Made by a program: the position numbers and the translations under genes. 64,000 nt of DNA from contig NZ_CP113917.1 of NCBI RefSeq assembly GCF_029395475.1, positions 744,001 through 808,000 on the forward strand, in the 5' to 3' direction. This DNA is from Bifidobacterium sp. ESL0775. GTDB taxonomy: Bacteria; Actinomycetota; Actinomycetes; Actinomycetales; Bifidobacteriaceae. Each line of letters starts with the position of its first letter. Position 1 is the stretch's first letter. The notes below the pieces were generated by a model, which searched no databases, was not told where the DNA came from, and saw nothing but the letters and a program-made list of their open reading frames with translations. Below, piece by piece: positions 1 to 8,345 of this stretch.

Positions 1-286
1 CGCCGGTGCGATAGCCCTGTTCGGCGAGGACCATCGTCGCGTCGCGCACGGTTTTGAGCACGTCGTCGAGGTCGCCCTCGATGTTGGTGAACATGGCGTT
101 GGTCTCGTTGGGCAGGCCGGATTCGCGGATGACGTTTACCGCCTGCGCCACGTACTCACTGGCCTCGGAACCGGTGCCTGACGGGGCGATGGCCACTGCG
201 GCGACGGTGTTGATGTAGGGTTTGCCGGTTTCCGGGTCGGTTGGGACGGTCTGTTTTACGGCGTTGCGGTTGGTTGGGTTGCTCAT
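1..286 (-). CDS. MTH1187-family thiamine-binding protein (partial, C-terminus outside window)
   Basis: The reverse strand reads an open frame from ATG at 286 to the window edge, about 95 residues, beginning MSNPTNRNAVKQTVPTDPETG and containing the stretch VAIAPSGTGSEASEYVAQAV. This matches the small YqgV/MTH1187 family (COG0011), which binds thiamine and is thought to deliver it for uptake or salvage. AAGGAAC lies 7 bases before the ATG. A TPP riboswitch on the same strand about 130 bases upstream supports the thiamine role independently. The C-terminal end is cut by the window, so downstream partners such as a transporter cannot be seen. Family assignment is by recalled motif resemblance. 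Confidence 0.8.
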   Translation of the reverse strand, partial: MSNPTNRNAVKQTVPTDPETGKPYINTVAAVAIAPSGTGSEASEYVAQAVNVIRESGLPNETNAMFTNIEGDLDDVLKTVRDATMVLAEQGYRTG

Positions 287-417
287 AGTATGTTCCTTGT
301 TTGTTGTATTGCTTATGATTGTTGAATGGCTATTATGTGGTTATGACCGGCTATGAGAATGGATTGAGGGTCGAATAACCACTTCATGGTAATGAATCAT
401 GACGTATTGTCCATAAA

Positions 418-506
418 TCGCTCCCTACGCTGGTGTTGACCATCAGGTTCAAAGGGTCTGGCGATTTCGCCACTCTCAACCCGCTGCCGGGTTCCCCTGC
501 TTGCAG
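418..506 (-). promoter_or_regulatory. TPP (thiamine pyrophosphate) riboswitch
   Basis: Read on the minus strand this stretch holds the TPP aptamer landmarks in order: a GGGGAACCCG 5' arm, GGGTTGAGAGT (the usual CTGAGA with one change), CCCTTTGAACCTGAT, and ACACCAGCGTAGGGAG at the 3' end. These are the most conserved THI-box segments. It sits about 130 bases before the start codon of the thiamine-binding protein gene, in the same orientation, so it most likely lowers that gene's expression when TPP is plentiful. The expression platform between 287 and 418 was not resolved. Confidence 0.9.
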
Positions 507-643
507 TTGTACGGTAGGTGGCCGCACGGACATACTGACGTATTCGACGAGCCAATTGAAAGTTCGAAATCGTAGAAATACTTTATTCAAGACGCGTTAA
601 TCACGGTACTTTGCGCGGTTGTTCTACATCGGTTCTTTAGGTT

Positions 644-672
644 TTGACAGTTTTTTCGGGTTATGGTATTTT
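644..672 (+). promoter_or_regulatory. Sigma-70-type promoter of the secreted-protein gene
   Basis: TTGACA at 644-649 is a perfect -35 box, followed by 17 bases and TATTTT at 667-672 as a -10 box (4 of 6 matches). The predicted transcription start near 679 falls inside the inverted repeat at 674-704, so a protein bound there would block transcription. Confidence 0.6.
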
Positions 673-673
673 C

Positions 674-704
674 ATTTAAATTCTTCATTCAGAAGAATTT
701 AAAT
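674..704. promoter_or_regulatory. Perfect 13-bp inverted repeat, probable operator or 5' leader hairpin
   Basis: ATTTAAATTCTTC at 674-686 is matched exactly by GAAGAATTTAAAT at 692-704 with a 5-base loop. It lies directly after the -10 box and 6 bases before the ribosome binding site (AGAAGGAG, 711-718). Either a dimeric repressor binds the DNA or the leader RNA folds and masks the start region. No regulator gene is adjacent. Confidence 0.6.
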
Positions 705-724
705 CAGAATAGAAGGAGATGATG

Positions 725-2026
725 ATGAGAGGTTTCAGAGCGCCGAGAAGCGGAATTATTGCGGCTATTGGTTTCGTCGTTGCGTTGGCTATGTGCATGG
801 TATTGGCTATTGCTAGTCCTGAAAAAGCGATGGCAGACACGGCGGGCGATACTGATGTTTTGACGTTGGGTAAGGTTGCAGAGGACACGCTTGCTCCTCC
901 TGTCGTGTCTTCGTCTGAAAGAATAGGTCGGTCGAACGATGTCGCGGCAATCGCAGATGCGGCGGGTAATTACAATCCGAACGATGCAACATCGGCACTG
1001 GATTTGGCTCAAGCGGCTTCTGCCGCAAATATTGTCGATCTGAAAGAGACTGATCAAGTCGGAAAGGGTTCGAAGCAGGCCGAAGCCGAGATTCAGGCTG
1101 GAAAGATTAATGTGGATGGTTCTGGAACATTGACTTCTACTAATTCCTCAGGTGTAGCTGTTTCAATTAAACCAATTGGTGATGGGGACGGTGCCAATTT
1201 GGTGGATGGTTCCGTGGTCAGCAGCGATCAGGGAAACGCAACCAGTACAGTCACTTCAGCCACGGACAAGGGGATTCAAACTGTAGCCATACTTGCCAAC
1301 GAAGATGCTCCTAAGGAAATTCCCTTTTCTTATAGCCTTCCAAAAGGGGCGAAATTCGAGCAGCAAACAGATGGCTCCGTGTATGTGAAAGCTCCGGTCA
1401 CCGCTCAAGTTGCACCACAATCAGAGATTGAGCGTTATGAAAACGCTGTCAAAAGTGTGATTGGCGATTCCACTGACACTGTCCAACTTACTGATGAGCA
1501 GTTTGCTGAGCTGGCTGCAATTCCAGAGGAAAAAACCAAGGCGGTGACAACAGAGCAAATTGTATCTACCATTTCTACACCTTGGGCGGTGGATGCCAAT
1601 GGCATGTCAATTCCCACGCACTATAAGATTTCTGGGAATACCCTTACCCAAGTTGTGGAAAGCAGTACAGATACGGCATTCCCTGTCACTGCAGATCCGA
1701 GTTGGTGGTGGTGGGTGGCTAATGCAGCCAGCTGCGCAATGGGTATTGGCTCGTTTGCGGTAGCCGCGTCTAAAGTCTCCCGTGTTTTATATGTTGCACG
1801 GCATGCGCGACCACAATCGGCCTTGGCTCAACTATTTAATCGATATGGGTGGAATTTGGTCAGTGCCATTTTGTCATTTGTGACGAGTGGGGGGAATCCG
1901 GTAAATATCAATGGTTCACTGAAAGCCGCGGCGAAGGCGGCCTTGCGGAACAGCGGTGCTCTTATCCTTAATGCATTGGGTATAGGAGGATGTTGGAGAA
2001 TATTGTCCTACATTATCTGGAGATAA
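725..2026 (+). CDS. Secreted or membrane-associated hypothetical protein with N-terminal signal peptide
   Basis: A 433-residue protein. Three ATG codons stand in a row at 719, 722 and 725; the last has the best spacing (6 bases) from AGAAGGAG, so it is preferred. The N-terminus (RGFRAPRSG, then a hydrophobic run IIAAIGFVVALAMCMVLAIA, then A-rich AMADTAGD) is a signal peptide. The middle is hydrophilic and A/S/D/T-rich. Near residue 325 the sequence FPVTADPSWWWW begins a different C-terminal part of about 100 residues with two cysteines and two hydrophobic stretches. A similar PVTADP boundary is known to me from other actinobacterial secreted proteins, with no function attached. The gene is AT-richer than glyS and dusB, suggesting acquisition. 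Function unknown. Confidence 0.7.
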   Translation: MRGFRAPRSGIIAAIGFVVALAMCMVLAIASPEKAMADTAGDTDVLTLGKVAEDTLAPPVVSSSERIGRSNDVAAIADAAGNYNPNDATSALDLAQAASAANIVDLKETDQVGKGSKQAEAEIQAGKINVDGSGTLTSTNSSGVAVSIKPIGDGDGANLVDGSVVSSDQGNATSTVTSATDKGIQTVAILANEDAPKEIPFSYSLPKGAKFEQQTDGSVYVKAPVTAQVAPQSEIERYENAVKSVIGDSTDTVQLTDEQFAELAAIPEEKTKAVTTEQIVSTISTPWAVDANGMSIPTHYKISGNTLTQVVESSTDTAFPVTADPSWWWWVANAASCAMGIGSFAVAASKVSRVLYVARHARPQSALAQLFNRYGWNLVSAILSFVTSGGNPVNINGSLKAAAKAALRNSGALILNALGIGGCWRILSYIIWR

Positions 2027-2027
2027 G

Positions 2028-2354
2028 ATGCAGCATTTTATGATTAACGTTGGATGTATTGCATGGCTGATATTCATGGGATTTGCAATGGCCGGTACGA
2101 TTCTGGTTTGGGCATGTCCATTTGATGAATTAACTACGAGATTTGATGGTAAAATGCCTGCTCGGTTAAGTAGAATTGGTTTCTCGCTTTTCCCAATCGC
2201 GTGTGTGCTGACTTGTCCACTGTTGCCTATCATGACGTGGTATCTTAACCTGATTATCCCCACGGTTTTAGCCGTTGTCCTAAGCGTGTGGAATCTGCAT
2301 GTAATCGGGAGACTGGGTAAGCTGAGACTCAACCGGAAAGATACCAGCGTATAA
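2028..2354 (+). CDS. Small membrane protein, hypothetical
   Basis: A 108-residue protein starting one base after the stop of the secreted-protein gene, so the two are surely co-transcribed and probably translationally coupled. It has an N-terminal hydrophobic segment (INVGCIAWLIFMGFAMAGTILVW in part), a polar loop with DELTTRFDGK, and two closely spaced hydrophobic segments (IGFSLFPIACVLTCPLLPIM; LNLIIPTVLAVVLSVW), ending in a basic tail. Three transmembrane helices are likely. Family not recognised. Its pairing with a secreted partner could mean an immunity, anchoring or export role, but nothing in the sequence proves this. Confidence 0.65.
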   Translation: MQHFMINVGCIAWLIFMGFAMAGTILVWACPFDELTTRFDGKMPARLSRIGFSLFPIACVLTCPLLPIMTWYLNLIIPTVLAVVLSVWNLHVIGRLGKLRLNRKDTSV

Positions 2355-2453
2355 GTGGAATAAGGCATAGAGCTGATTTCGTTTTTAGACGTAATTTTCC
2401 AACAGTAATGTTTCGATAATTGAAAACTACGTATAAAGCGAAAGTGTCGAATC

Positions 2454-2503
2454 GGCGGTCATATCTCAATCTAAATAGGTTGTCTGATATGGCCGCCTTT
2501 CCT
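2454..2503 (+). terminator. Rho-independent-like terminator after the membrane protein gene
   Basis: GGCGGTCATATC at 2454-2465 pairs with GATATGGCCGCC at 2486-2497 (one G.U) across a 20-base loop, followed by TTTCC. The rest of the 2355-2683 gap is AT-rich and shows no gene. Confidence 0.5.
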
Positions 2504-2683
2504 CTACTGAATACGGATGTATGTATTAGTTGATATATGGGGTATTAGGGTACAAGATTCGGAAATTTGTTTCTGTCTCTGAGTTTCTAAAAGCTGTCTA
2601 CTGTCACGCTATGTCGATAAAGTAGGCACACGAGTATTGGTTCTTAGAACGGCTGATTAAAGCCGATAAGCGGAAGGTGTGTC

Positions 2684-4204
2684 GTGGCTCAATCCAAACT
2701 AGATGAAGTCGTATCGCTGGCCAAGCGTCGTGGTTTCGTGTTCCCCGCGGGGGAGATCTACGGTGGCACGCGCTCCGCGTGGGATTACGGCCCGCTCGGT
2801 GTCGCGCTCAAGGACAATATCAAGCGCGAATGGTGGCGTTCGATGGTGGTCACCCGCGGTGACGTCGTCGGCGTCGACACCTCTATTATTCTTCCTTCCG
2901 CCGTCTGGGAGGCCTCCGGCCATGTCAAGGTCTTCAACGACCCGCTGATCGAATGCCTCAACTGCCACAAGCGCCAGCGCGCCGACAAGCTCGAGGAATC
3001 CTACGCCGAGAAGCATGGCGACAAGATGCCGGAAGACGGCCTCAAATCGATTGTCTGCCCCGACTGCGGCACCCGCGGCCAGTGGACGGAACCGCGTGAC
3101 TTCAACATGATGCTTCGCACCCACCTCGGGCCGGTGGATGACGAGAACTCGCTGCACTACCTGCGCCCGGAGACCGCGCAGGGCATCTTCGTGGACTTCA
3201 AGAACGTTATGACCTCCTCGCGCTCCAAGCCGCCGTTCGGCATCGCCAACATGGGCAAGTCCTTCCGCAACGAGATTACCCCGGGCAACTTCATCTTCCG
3301 CACCCGCGAGTTCGAGCAGATGGAGATGGAGTTCTTCGTCGAGCCCGGCACTGACGAGGAATGGCACCAGTACTGGATTGACACCCGCACCCGCTGGTAC
3401 ACCGACCTCGGCATCAACCCGGAGAACCTGCGCCATTATGAGCATCCCAAGGAGAAGCTTGCGCACTATTCCAAGCGCACCGTCGACATCGAATACAAGT
3501 TCGGCTTCAAGGGCTCCGACTGGGGCGAGCTCGAAGGCGTGGCCAACCGCACCGATTTCGACCTTTCCGCGCATCAGGAGTATTCCGGCGAGGACCTCAC
3601 CTTCTTCGACCAGGCTAGCGGCAAGAAGTACATTCCTTACGTCATCGAACCGGCCGCAGGCTTGACCCGTTCACTCATGGCCTTCCTCGTGGACGCTTAC
3701 GCAGTCGATGAGGCGCCGAATACCAAGGGCGGCGTCGACCGCCGTACCGTGTTGCGTCTCGACCCGAGGCTTTCGCCGGTCAAGGCCGCCGTCTTCCCGC
3801 TGAGCAAGAAGGCGCCGCTGCAGGGCATCGCCCACGACCTGGCCGCCGAACTGCGTCAGCACGACTGGATGATCGACTACGACGAGACCGGAGCCATCGG
3901 CCGCCGTTACCGTCGTCAGGACGAGATCGGCACCCCGCTTTGCATCACCGTCGATTTCGACACCACCGACGACCACGCAGTCACCATCCGCGAACGCGAC
4001 TCGATGAAGCAGGAGCGCGTCGACCTCGACAACGTGGCCAAGTACATCGCCGACCGCATCGGCGAGAAGCGTGTGCGCTATCCCGAAGGCCCGGCCTCCA
4101 TCGTCGGCACCACCGCAGCCGATGGCGGCGTAGACTTCGCCAAGGAGTCCGGCGTGGACGAATCTGCTCCGGTCAAGGTAGCAGAGGCTGGTGGACTCTA
4201 CTAA
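2684..4204 (+). CDS. glyS: Glycyl-tRNA synthetase (dimeric alpha2 type)
   Basis: A 506-residue class II aminoacyl-tRNA synthetase that charges tRNA-Gly. GTG start at 2684 preceded by CGGAAGG. It opens with [20 protein letters not shown] and the glycine-specific strand [16 protein letters not shown] zinc-type insertion has [10 protein letters not shown] and [10 protein letters not shown]. Motif 2 is [19 protein letters not shown] and motif 3 is [14 protein letters not shown]. The anticodon-binding domain follows from about residue 360. Length and motif order fit the bacterial/eukaryotic single-chain enzyme, not the alpha2beta2 one. It stands alone, separated from dusB by two hairpin repeat elements. 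Confidence 0.95.
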   Translation: MAQSKLDEVVSLAKRRGFVFPAGEIYGGTRSAWDYGPLGVALKDNIKREWWRSMVVTRGDVVGVDTSIILPSAVWEASGHVKVFNDPLIECLNCHKRQRADKLEESYAEKHGDKMPEDGLKSIVCPDCGTRGQWTEPRDFNMMLRTHLGPVDDENSLHYLRPETAQGIFVDFKNVMTSSRSKPPFGIANMGKSFRNEITPGNFIFRTREFEQMEMEFFVEPGTDEEWHQYWIDTRTRWYTDLGINPENLRHYEHPKEKLAHYSKRTVDIEYKFGFKGSDWGELEGVANRTDFDLSAHQEYSGEDLTFFDQASGKKYIPYVIEPAAGLTRSLMAFLVDAYAVDEAPNTKGGVDRRTVLRLDPRLSPVKAAVFPLSKKAPLQGIAHDLAAELRQHDWMIDYDETGAIGRRYRRQDEIGTPLCITVDFDTTDDHAVTIRERDSMKQERVDLDNVAKYIADRIGEKRVRYPEGPASIVGTTAADGGVDFAKESGVDESAPVKVAEAGGLY

Positions 4205-4251
4205 GTCGCTTTGGGAAACTAGTCGATAAAACTGTATAAGTTTCAACTGAC

Positions 4252-4350
4252 GTTGTTAGGTGTCGGGATATACAATGTTCGGGACGCTCCTTGGCCGCTC
4301 GGCCGTGTCTTACGCCCGAACATCGCATATCCCGACACCCAACACTCAAC
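4252..4350 (+). repeat. Intergenic hairpin element, copy A
   Basis: A 99-bp near-perfect inverted repeat. The left arm (GGTGTCGGGATAT, ACAATGTTCGGG) pairs with the right arm (CCCGAACATCGCATATCCCGACACC in part), enclosing a central loop with GACGCTCC, GGCCGCTCGGCC and GTCTTACG. The same core recurs at 4434-4527, 5923-6101 and 11170-11260, while the outer arms differ. No transposase and no protein-coding potential. About 10-20 bases after the right arm the plus strand is T-rich (TGTTTGTTTTTGG), so it may also end glyS transcription. Confidence 0.85.
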
Positions 4351-4433
4351 GGAATTCAACTGTTTGTTTTTGGACTCAAAATGGTCATGTACAGATGTTG
4401 GCAATCAAGCAGCAGAGAGTCAGAATGTGTTGA

Positions 4434-4527
4434 GTGCTTGGGGCTGGGGCATGCGATGTCAGACCGTAAAGACTTGGCCTGAGCGGCCCGGAGCGTGTCG
4501 GACATTGTATGCCCCAGCCCCAAGCAC
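4434..4527 (-). repeat. Intergenic hairpin element, copy B (inverted relative to A)
   Basis: GTGCTTGGGGCTGGGGC at 4434-4450 is matched exactly at 4511-4527, and the inner part carries the same core as copy A in reverse orientation. The outer arms are those of copy C rather than of A. Copies A and B face each other across 83 bases between glyS and dusB and fill most of the 375-base gap. Confidence 0.85.
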
Positions 4528-4579
4528 GTCAGTTGAAGTATTGTTTTGACGAATAGTAGATAAATAAAATAGGTGATAC

Positions 4580-5893
4580 GTGAAGGACTTTAAGGAATGG
4601 CTGAGCCGGGTGGATTATTCGGAGGCTCGGCAGCGGTTTGATGACGGTTGGGACGAGGTGCTCAAGGGATTGCCTGGGCTTGATTCCAGTGAGACCAGTG
4701 CGCAGGACGGCGAATACGAAGCCGCTGATGATGGCAAGCCGTTGCCGAAGATCGCGCCAGTCGATTTGGGGCCGCTGCATATCGAGACCCCGGTTGTGCT
4801 TTCTCCGATGGCGGGCGTGGCCAACTGGCCGTTCCGAACGCTGTGCCGTGCATACGGTCCCGATGGGTTATATGTCGCTGAGATGATCACCGCGCGTGCG
4901 CTGGTCGCCCGCAATCCCAAGGCGTTCAGGCTTTGCCGCTTCGCGCCGACGGAGAAAATTCGCTCGCTGCAGCTTTACGGTGTCGACCCGAACATCACCG
5001 CCCAGGCCGCCCAGATGGTGGTCCATGGCAATCTGGCCGATCACGTCGACCTCAACTTTGGCTGCCCGGTGCCCAAGGTCACTCGTCGCGGCGGTGGTTC
5101 CGCGTTGCCATGGAAAACTGACCTCTTCCGCGAGCTTATCCATCGTGTGGTTGAAGTGTGCAGCGATGCCAATATTCCTGTGACCGCAAAGATCCGCGTC
5201 GGTATTGACGTCGATCACACTACATTCCTTGACGCGGCTCGTATCGCCGAAGACGAAGGCTGTGCGGCTGTCACGCTGCATGCGCGCACCACCGCCGAAT
5301 ATTATGGTGGCCATTCCGATTGGAGCCGTATCGCCGAACTCGTGAAAGCCGTCGATATCCCGGTGTTCGGCAATGGTGATATCTGGGGTGCCGAGGACGC
5401 GTTGGAAATGGTGCGTGAGACTGGTTGCGCAGGCGTCGCCATTGGGCGCGGATGCCAGGGCAGGCCATGGATCTTCTCCGATATCAAACACGCCTTCGCC
5501 GGTTCCGACGAACGCTTCAGCCCGACGCTCGGCGGTGTCTTCCAGATCATCATGGCCCATGGCCAGCTGTTACTGCGCTTCTACGATGGCGACGAGACGA
5601 TGGCCGTGCACGACCTGCGCAAGCACATCGCGTGGTATCTCAAGGGCTTCCCGGTCGGTGGCAATACACGTCGCGAGTTCATGGAATCGGAGACGTTGGA
5701 CGATGTCAGAAAAGTGATGGACAAACTCGACCCGTCCATCACGTATCCAGAACGTATTACAGATAAGCCCCGCGGCCGTGTTCGCTACGCGAAAAAGGTC
5801 CACGTCCCTTACGGCTGGTTCGATTCGCGCACCACCACCCATGAAGAGCGCGAGCAGCTTTTCGGTGACGACCCCATGGATGCCAGTTACTGA
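4580..5893 (+). CDS. dusB: tRNA-dihydrouridine synthase (DusB type)
   Basis: A 437-residue flavoenzyme that reduces uridines in the tRNA D-loop using FMN and NADPH. GTG start at 4580 with AGGTGAT just upstream. A roughly 65-residue acidic N-terminal extension precedes the TIM barrel. Signature strands are VVLSPMAGVANWPFRTLCR, the catalytic-cysteine loop LNFGCPVPKVTRRGGGSAL, VTAKIRVGI, LHARTT and GNGDI, and the phosphate-binding AIGRGCQGRPW. The C-terminal helical domain contains HIAWYLKGFPVGG. It is flanked by hairpin elements on both sides (A and B upstream, C downstream), so it is probably a single-gene transcript. Confidence 0.93.
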   Translation: MKDFKEWLSRVDYSEARQRFDDGWDEVLKGLPGLDSSETSAQDGEYEAADDGKPLPKIAPVDLGPLHIETPVVLSPMAGVANWPFRTLCRAYGPDGLYVAEMITARALVARNPKAFRLCRFAPTEKIRSLQLYGVDPNITAQAAQMVVHGNLADHVDLNFGCPVPKVTRRGGGSALPWKTDLFRELIHRVVEVCSDANIPVTAKIRVGIDVDHTTFLDAARIAEDEGCAAVTLHARTTAEYYGGHSDWSRIAELVKAVDIPVFGNGDIWGAEDALEMVRETGCAGVAIGRGCQGRPWIFSDIKHAFAGSDERFSPTLGGVFQIIMAHGQLLLRFYDGDETMAVHDLRKHIAWYLKGFPVGGNTRREFMESETLDDVRKVMDKLDPSITYPERITDKPRGRVRYAKKVHVPYGWFDSRTTTHEEREQLFGDDPMDASY

Positions 5894-5922
5894 TTGATGA
5901 TTAGTAAGAAATAAGTGTGGCG

Positions 5923-6101
5923 GTGCTTGGGGCTGGGATATACAATGTCCGACACGCTCCGGGCTGAGCCGTGAAGCAGGAAGCCCTGTGGGCTTCTTGT
6001 AGGCGAAGTGAGCGCGATGTATTGAGCGCGAAGGTAAAATCTTTGATTTTACACAGGCCGAGTCTTTACGGTCTGACATCGCATATCCCAGCCCCAAGCA
6101 C
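5923..6101 (+). repeat. Intergenic hairpin element, copy C (expanded)
   Basis: GTGCTTGGGGCTGGGATAT at 5923-5941 pairs with the matching right arm ending at 6101. The terminal parts match copies A, B and D, but the centre is about 85 bases longer and contains three further small hairpins: GAAGCCC...GGGCTTC, GCGCG...GCGCG and GTAAAATC...GATTTTAC. Same orientation as copy A. The remaining 155 bases up to ftsZ (6102-6256) are AT-rich and should hold the ftsZ promoter; no clear -35/-10 pair could be assigned. Confidence 0.85.
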
Positions 6102-6256
6102 ATTTATTTTGAATCTGCAAGAAACCTATTGATAAGGTCCGAACAGCAGAAATTGATAAAAATCCAAAAAAGTTGTGGTACACACCGGGAAATAGTCTTA
6201 ATGTAGGCGTGTTCTGCGATAGAGTAATAGGCATAACCGTGAAGTGACAGGAGACT

Positions 6257-7456
6257 ATGGTGAGCGAGATTGCCCCGAATGACAATTTCAACGATAAGAC
6301 GAGCATCAAGGTGGTCGGTGTCGGTGGTGCCGGTGGTAACGCCGTCAATCGAATGATTGCCGAAGGCTTGCAGAACGTTGAATTTGTAGCGATTAATACC
6401 GACGCGAAAGACCTGCTCCGTAGCGACGCGGATGTCAAGATTTCCCTGAGCGATCACTCCAGTAGAGGATTGGGCGCAGGGGCTGACCCCGAAAAGGGCG
6501 CCAAGGCCGCGCAAGACCACCAATCCGACATCGAGGAAGCGCTTAAGGGCGCCGACATGGTCTTCGTCACCTGCGGCGAAGGCGGCGGCACTGGTACCGG
6601 CGCGAGCCCCATCGTCGCGCGTGCGGCTCACCAGCAGGGTGCGCTGACCATCGCCGTGGTCACCCGTCCGTTCGCTTTCGAAGGCCCGCAGCGTGCGGCC
6701 TCCGCGAAGCTCGGCATCGAGAACCTGCGCAAGGAAGTCGATGCGCTGATCGTCATCCCGAACGACCGTCTCCTTGAGCTTTCCGACAAGACCATCGGCA
6801 TCGTCGACGCCTTCAAGACTGCCGACACCGCGCTTCTGGCCGGCGTGCAGGGCATCACCGACCTGATCACGATGAACTCCTACATTCACGTCGACTTCTC
6901 CGATGTCACTGCGATCCTGCGCGGCGCGGGCACGGCGCTGTTCGGCATCGGCTCGGCGCGCGGCGAGGACCGCGCCACCCAGGCCGCCGAAATCGCCATC
7001 AGCTCGCCGCTCCTGGAAGAGAGCATCGAAGGTGCCCATGGCGCGCTCATCAACATCGCCGGCCCGACCGACTTGAAGCTTCAGGAAGCCAGCGACGCCA
7101 CCGAACTGGTGCGCAAGGCCATCCACCCTGAAGCTCAAATCATCTGGGGCCTCGCCTTGGACGACGCTTACGGCGACGAGGTCCGCGTCACCGTCATCGC
7201 GGCAGGATTCGACGCCGAAGGCAAGAAGGACGCCGAGGATTCCGATGATGATGCCGCCAAATCCGCTCCCCATCGCACCGACTCGCCGGCACGCCACTCC
7301 TATCATTCCGACGACGAACCGCTCGTGCGCGAGGTGCCGGATCTGGATACGCCGACCGTGTCGCACACCCCGGAAGACACGAGCTACGACGAGCCCGAGC
7401 AGTCCGCTTCGCCCGATGACCCCGGCGATCTCGACATCCCGGATTTCCTGCGGTAA
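6257..7456 (+). CDS. ftsZ: Cell division protein FtsZ
   Basis: A 399-residue tubulin-like GTPase that assembles the cytokinetic ring. ATG at 6257 has CAGGAGAC upstream. [10 protein letters not shown] is at residues 21-30 and the tubulin signature [10 protein letters not shown] near residue 110. The T7 synergy loop reads HVDFSDV at residues 211-217: both aspartates of the usual NxDxxD are present but the asparagine is histidine. A disordered acidic linker (about 325-385) ends in the conserved C-terminal peptide DLDIPDFLR, the docking site for SepF and other partners. It heads an ftsZ-sepF-yggT-divIVA run and is not in the dcw cluster, which lies 33 kb away in this window. Confidence 0.97.
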   Translation: MVSEIAPNDNFNDKTSIKVVGVGGAGGNAVNRMIAEGLQNVEFVAINTDAKDLLRSDADVKISLSDHSSRGLGAGADPEKGAKAAQDHQSDIEEALKGADMVFVTCGEGGGTGTGASPIVARAAHQQGALTIAVVTRPFAFEGPQRAASAKLGIENLRKEVDALIVIPNDRLLELSDKTIGIVDAFKTADTALLAGVQGITDLITMNSYIHVDFSDVTAILRGAGTALFGIGSARGEDRATQAAEIAISSPLLEESIEGAHGALINIAGPTDLKLQEASDATELVRKAIHPEAQIIWGLALDDAYGDEVRVTVIAAGFDAEGKKDAEDSDDDAAKSAPHRTDSPARHSYHSDDEPLVREVPDLDTPTVSHTPEDTSYDEPEQSASPDDPGDLDIPDFLR

Positions 7457-7480
7457 GCAAGTAGACGAAAGGATTTTTTG

Positions 7481-7966
7481 ATGGCTGGATACATGAAAAA
7501 GGCGATGTCCTATCTGGGCATGACCGATGTCGTCGATGACGATGACGTCGACGCCCAGGACGATGACGAGCCGACGTCCTCCGATTTCGATTCGGACAGC
7601 ACCGTGACGCCGATCACGCAGCACACCACGTCCGCCGCCTCGCAGGATTCCGCGATGACTTCGCGCGCTTCGAAACCGTTCCCCGCAGGTCGTATGAACC
7701 GCATCACCACGATCCACCCGAAGTCATATGAGGACGCCCAGCAGGTCGGCCGCGCCATCCGTGACGGCATTCCCGTGGTCCTGAACCTCACCGACGTCTC
7801 CGAGGCTGTGGCCTACCGCATCGTTGATTTCTCGGCGGGCGTCGTTTTCGGCGTGCGCGGCTCGCTTGAGCGCGTCACCCCGAGGGTCTTTCTGCTGAGC
7901 CCGGCCCAGGTCAACATCAAGGTCGAGAAGTCCCAGTCCGACGAAGCCAGCGACGGCCTGTTCTGA
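7481..7966 (+). CDS. sepF: Cell division protein SepF
   Basis: A 161-residue protein that tethers FtsZ filaments to the membrane. ATG at 7481 is preferred to the TTG one codon earlier because AAAGGA (7468-7473) is 7 bases away. The N-terminal helix AGYMKKAMSYLGM is the amphipathic membrane anchor, followed by an acidic low-complexity linker, and from about residue 75 the DUF552 globular domain (TTIHPKSYEDAQQVGRAIRD, VVLNLTDVSEAVAYRIVDF, GVRGSLERVTPRVFLLSP). It follows ftsZ by 24 bases and is probably co-transcribed. Actinobacteria lack FtsA, which makes SepF the likely main membrane anchor here. Confidence 0.95.
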   Translation: MAGYMKKAMSYLGMTDVVDDDDVDAQDDDEPTSSDFDSDSTVTPITQHTTSAASQDSAMTSRASKPFPAGRMNRITTIHPKSYEDAQQVGRAIRDGIPVVLNLTDVSEAVAYRIVDFSAGVVFGVRGSLERVTPRVFLLSPAQVNIKVEKSQSDEASDGLF

Positions 7967-7972
7967 GGTCCT

Positions 7973-8251
7973 ATGCTCTTTCTGATTCTCTCCATCCTGC
8001 GCTGGCTCCTTGGTCTCTACGGGACGGTGCTCTTCATCAGGGTGCTGATCGACTGGGTGTTCGTGCTCGCGCCACGTTGGCGCCCCGGCCACGTGCTTGG
8101 CTCGATCATCCGTGTCTTTTATATCTTGACCGACCCGCCGCTGCGCTGGCTGCAGCGTTTCATTCCACCCATCAGGCTTGGCAATATGGGCCTGGACGTC
8201 ACGCCGATGATATTGTGGTTCATCATCGCCGTGCTTGAAGTGATTATCTGA
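7973..8251 (+). CDS. yggT: YggT family membrane protein
   Basis: A 92-residue integral membrane protein with two hydrophobic segments (LFLILSILRWLLGLYGTVLF in part; VTPMILWFIIAVLEVII) separated by a loop containing LTDPPLRWLQRFIPPIR, the PF02325 hallmark. It starts 6 bases after the sepF stop with TGAGGT as ribosome binding site. Its fixed place between sepF and divIVA in Gram-positive genomes suggests a role in membrane organisation at division sites; the biochemical role is not known. Confidence 0.9.
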   Translation: MLFLILSILRWLLGLYGTVLFIRVLIDWVFVLAPRWRPGHVLGSIIRVFYILTDPPLRWLQRFIPPIRLGNMGLDVTPMILWFIIAVLEVII

Positions 8252-8345
8252 ATTGGCGGTTTCGCAAGGGTACACTGGGTGGTGTAGCATTTATCCGAAG
8301 AGTCAATATTAGAGGCATTATGCCCAAAGTGAGGTGTAAAAGTTT

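Noticed and set aside
384..590. A 68-codon minus-strand ORF in the first intergenic region
   Set aside because: It runs through the TPP riboswitch, which explains the sequence better.
4253..4549. A 98-codon plus-strand ORF across hairpin elements A and B
   Set aside because: It consists almost wholly of the inverted repeats and has no ribosome binding site.
6104..7717. A 537-codon minus-strand frame opposite ftsZ
   Set aside because: FtsZ is unmistakable on the plus strand; the antisense product has no recognisable domain.
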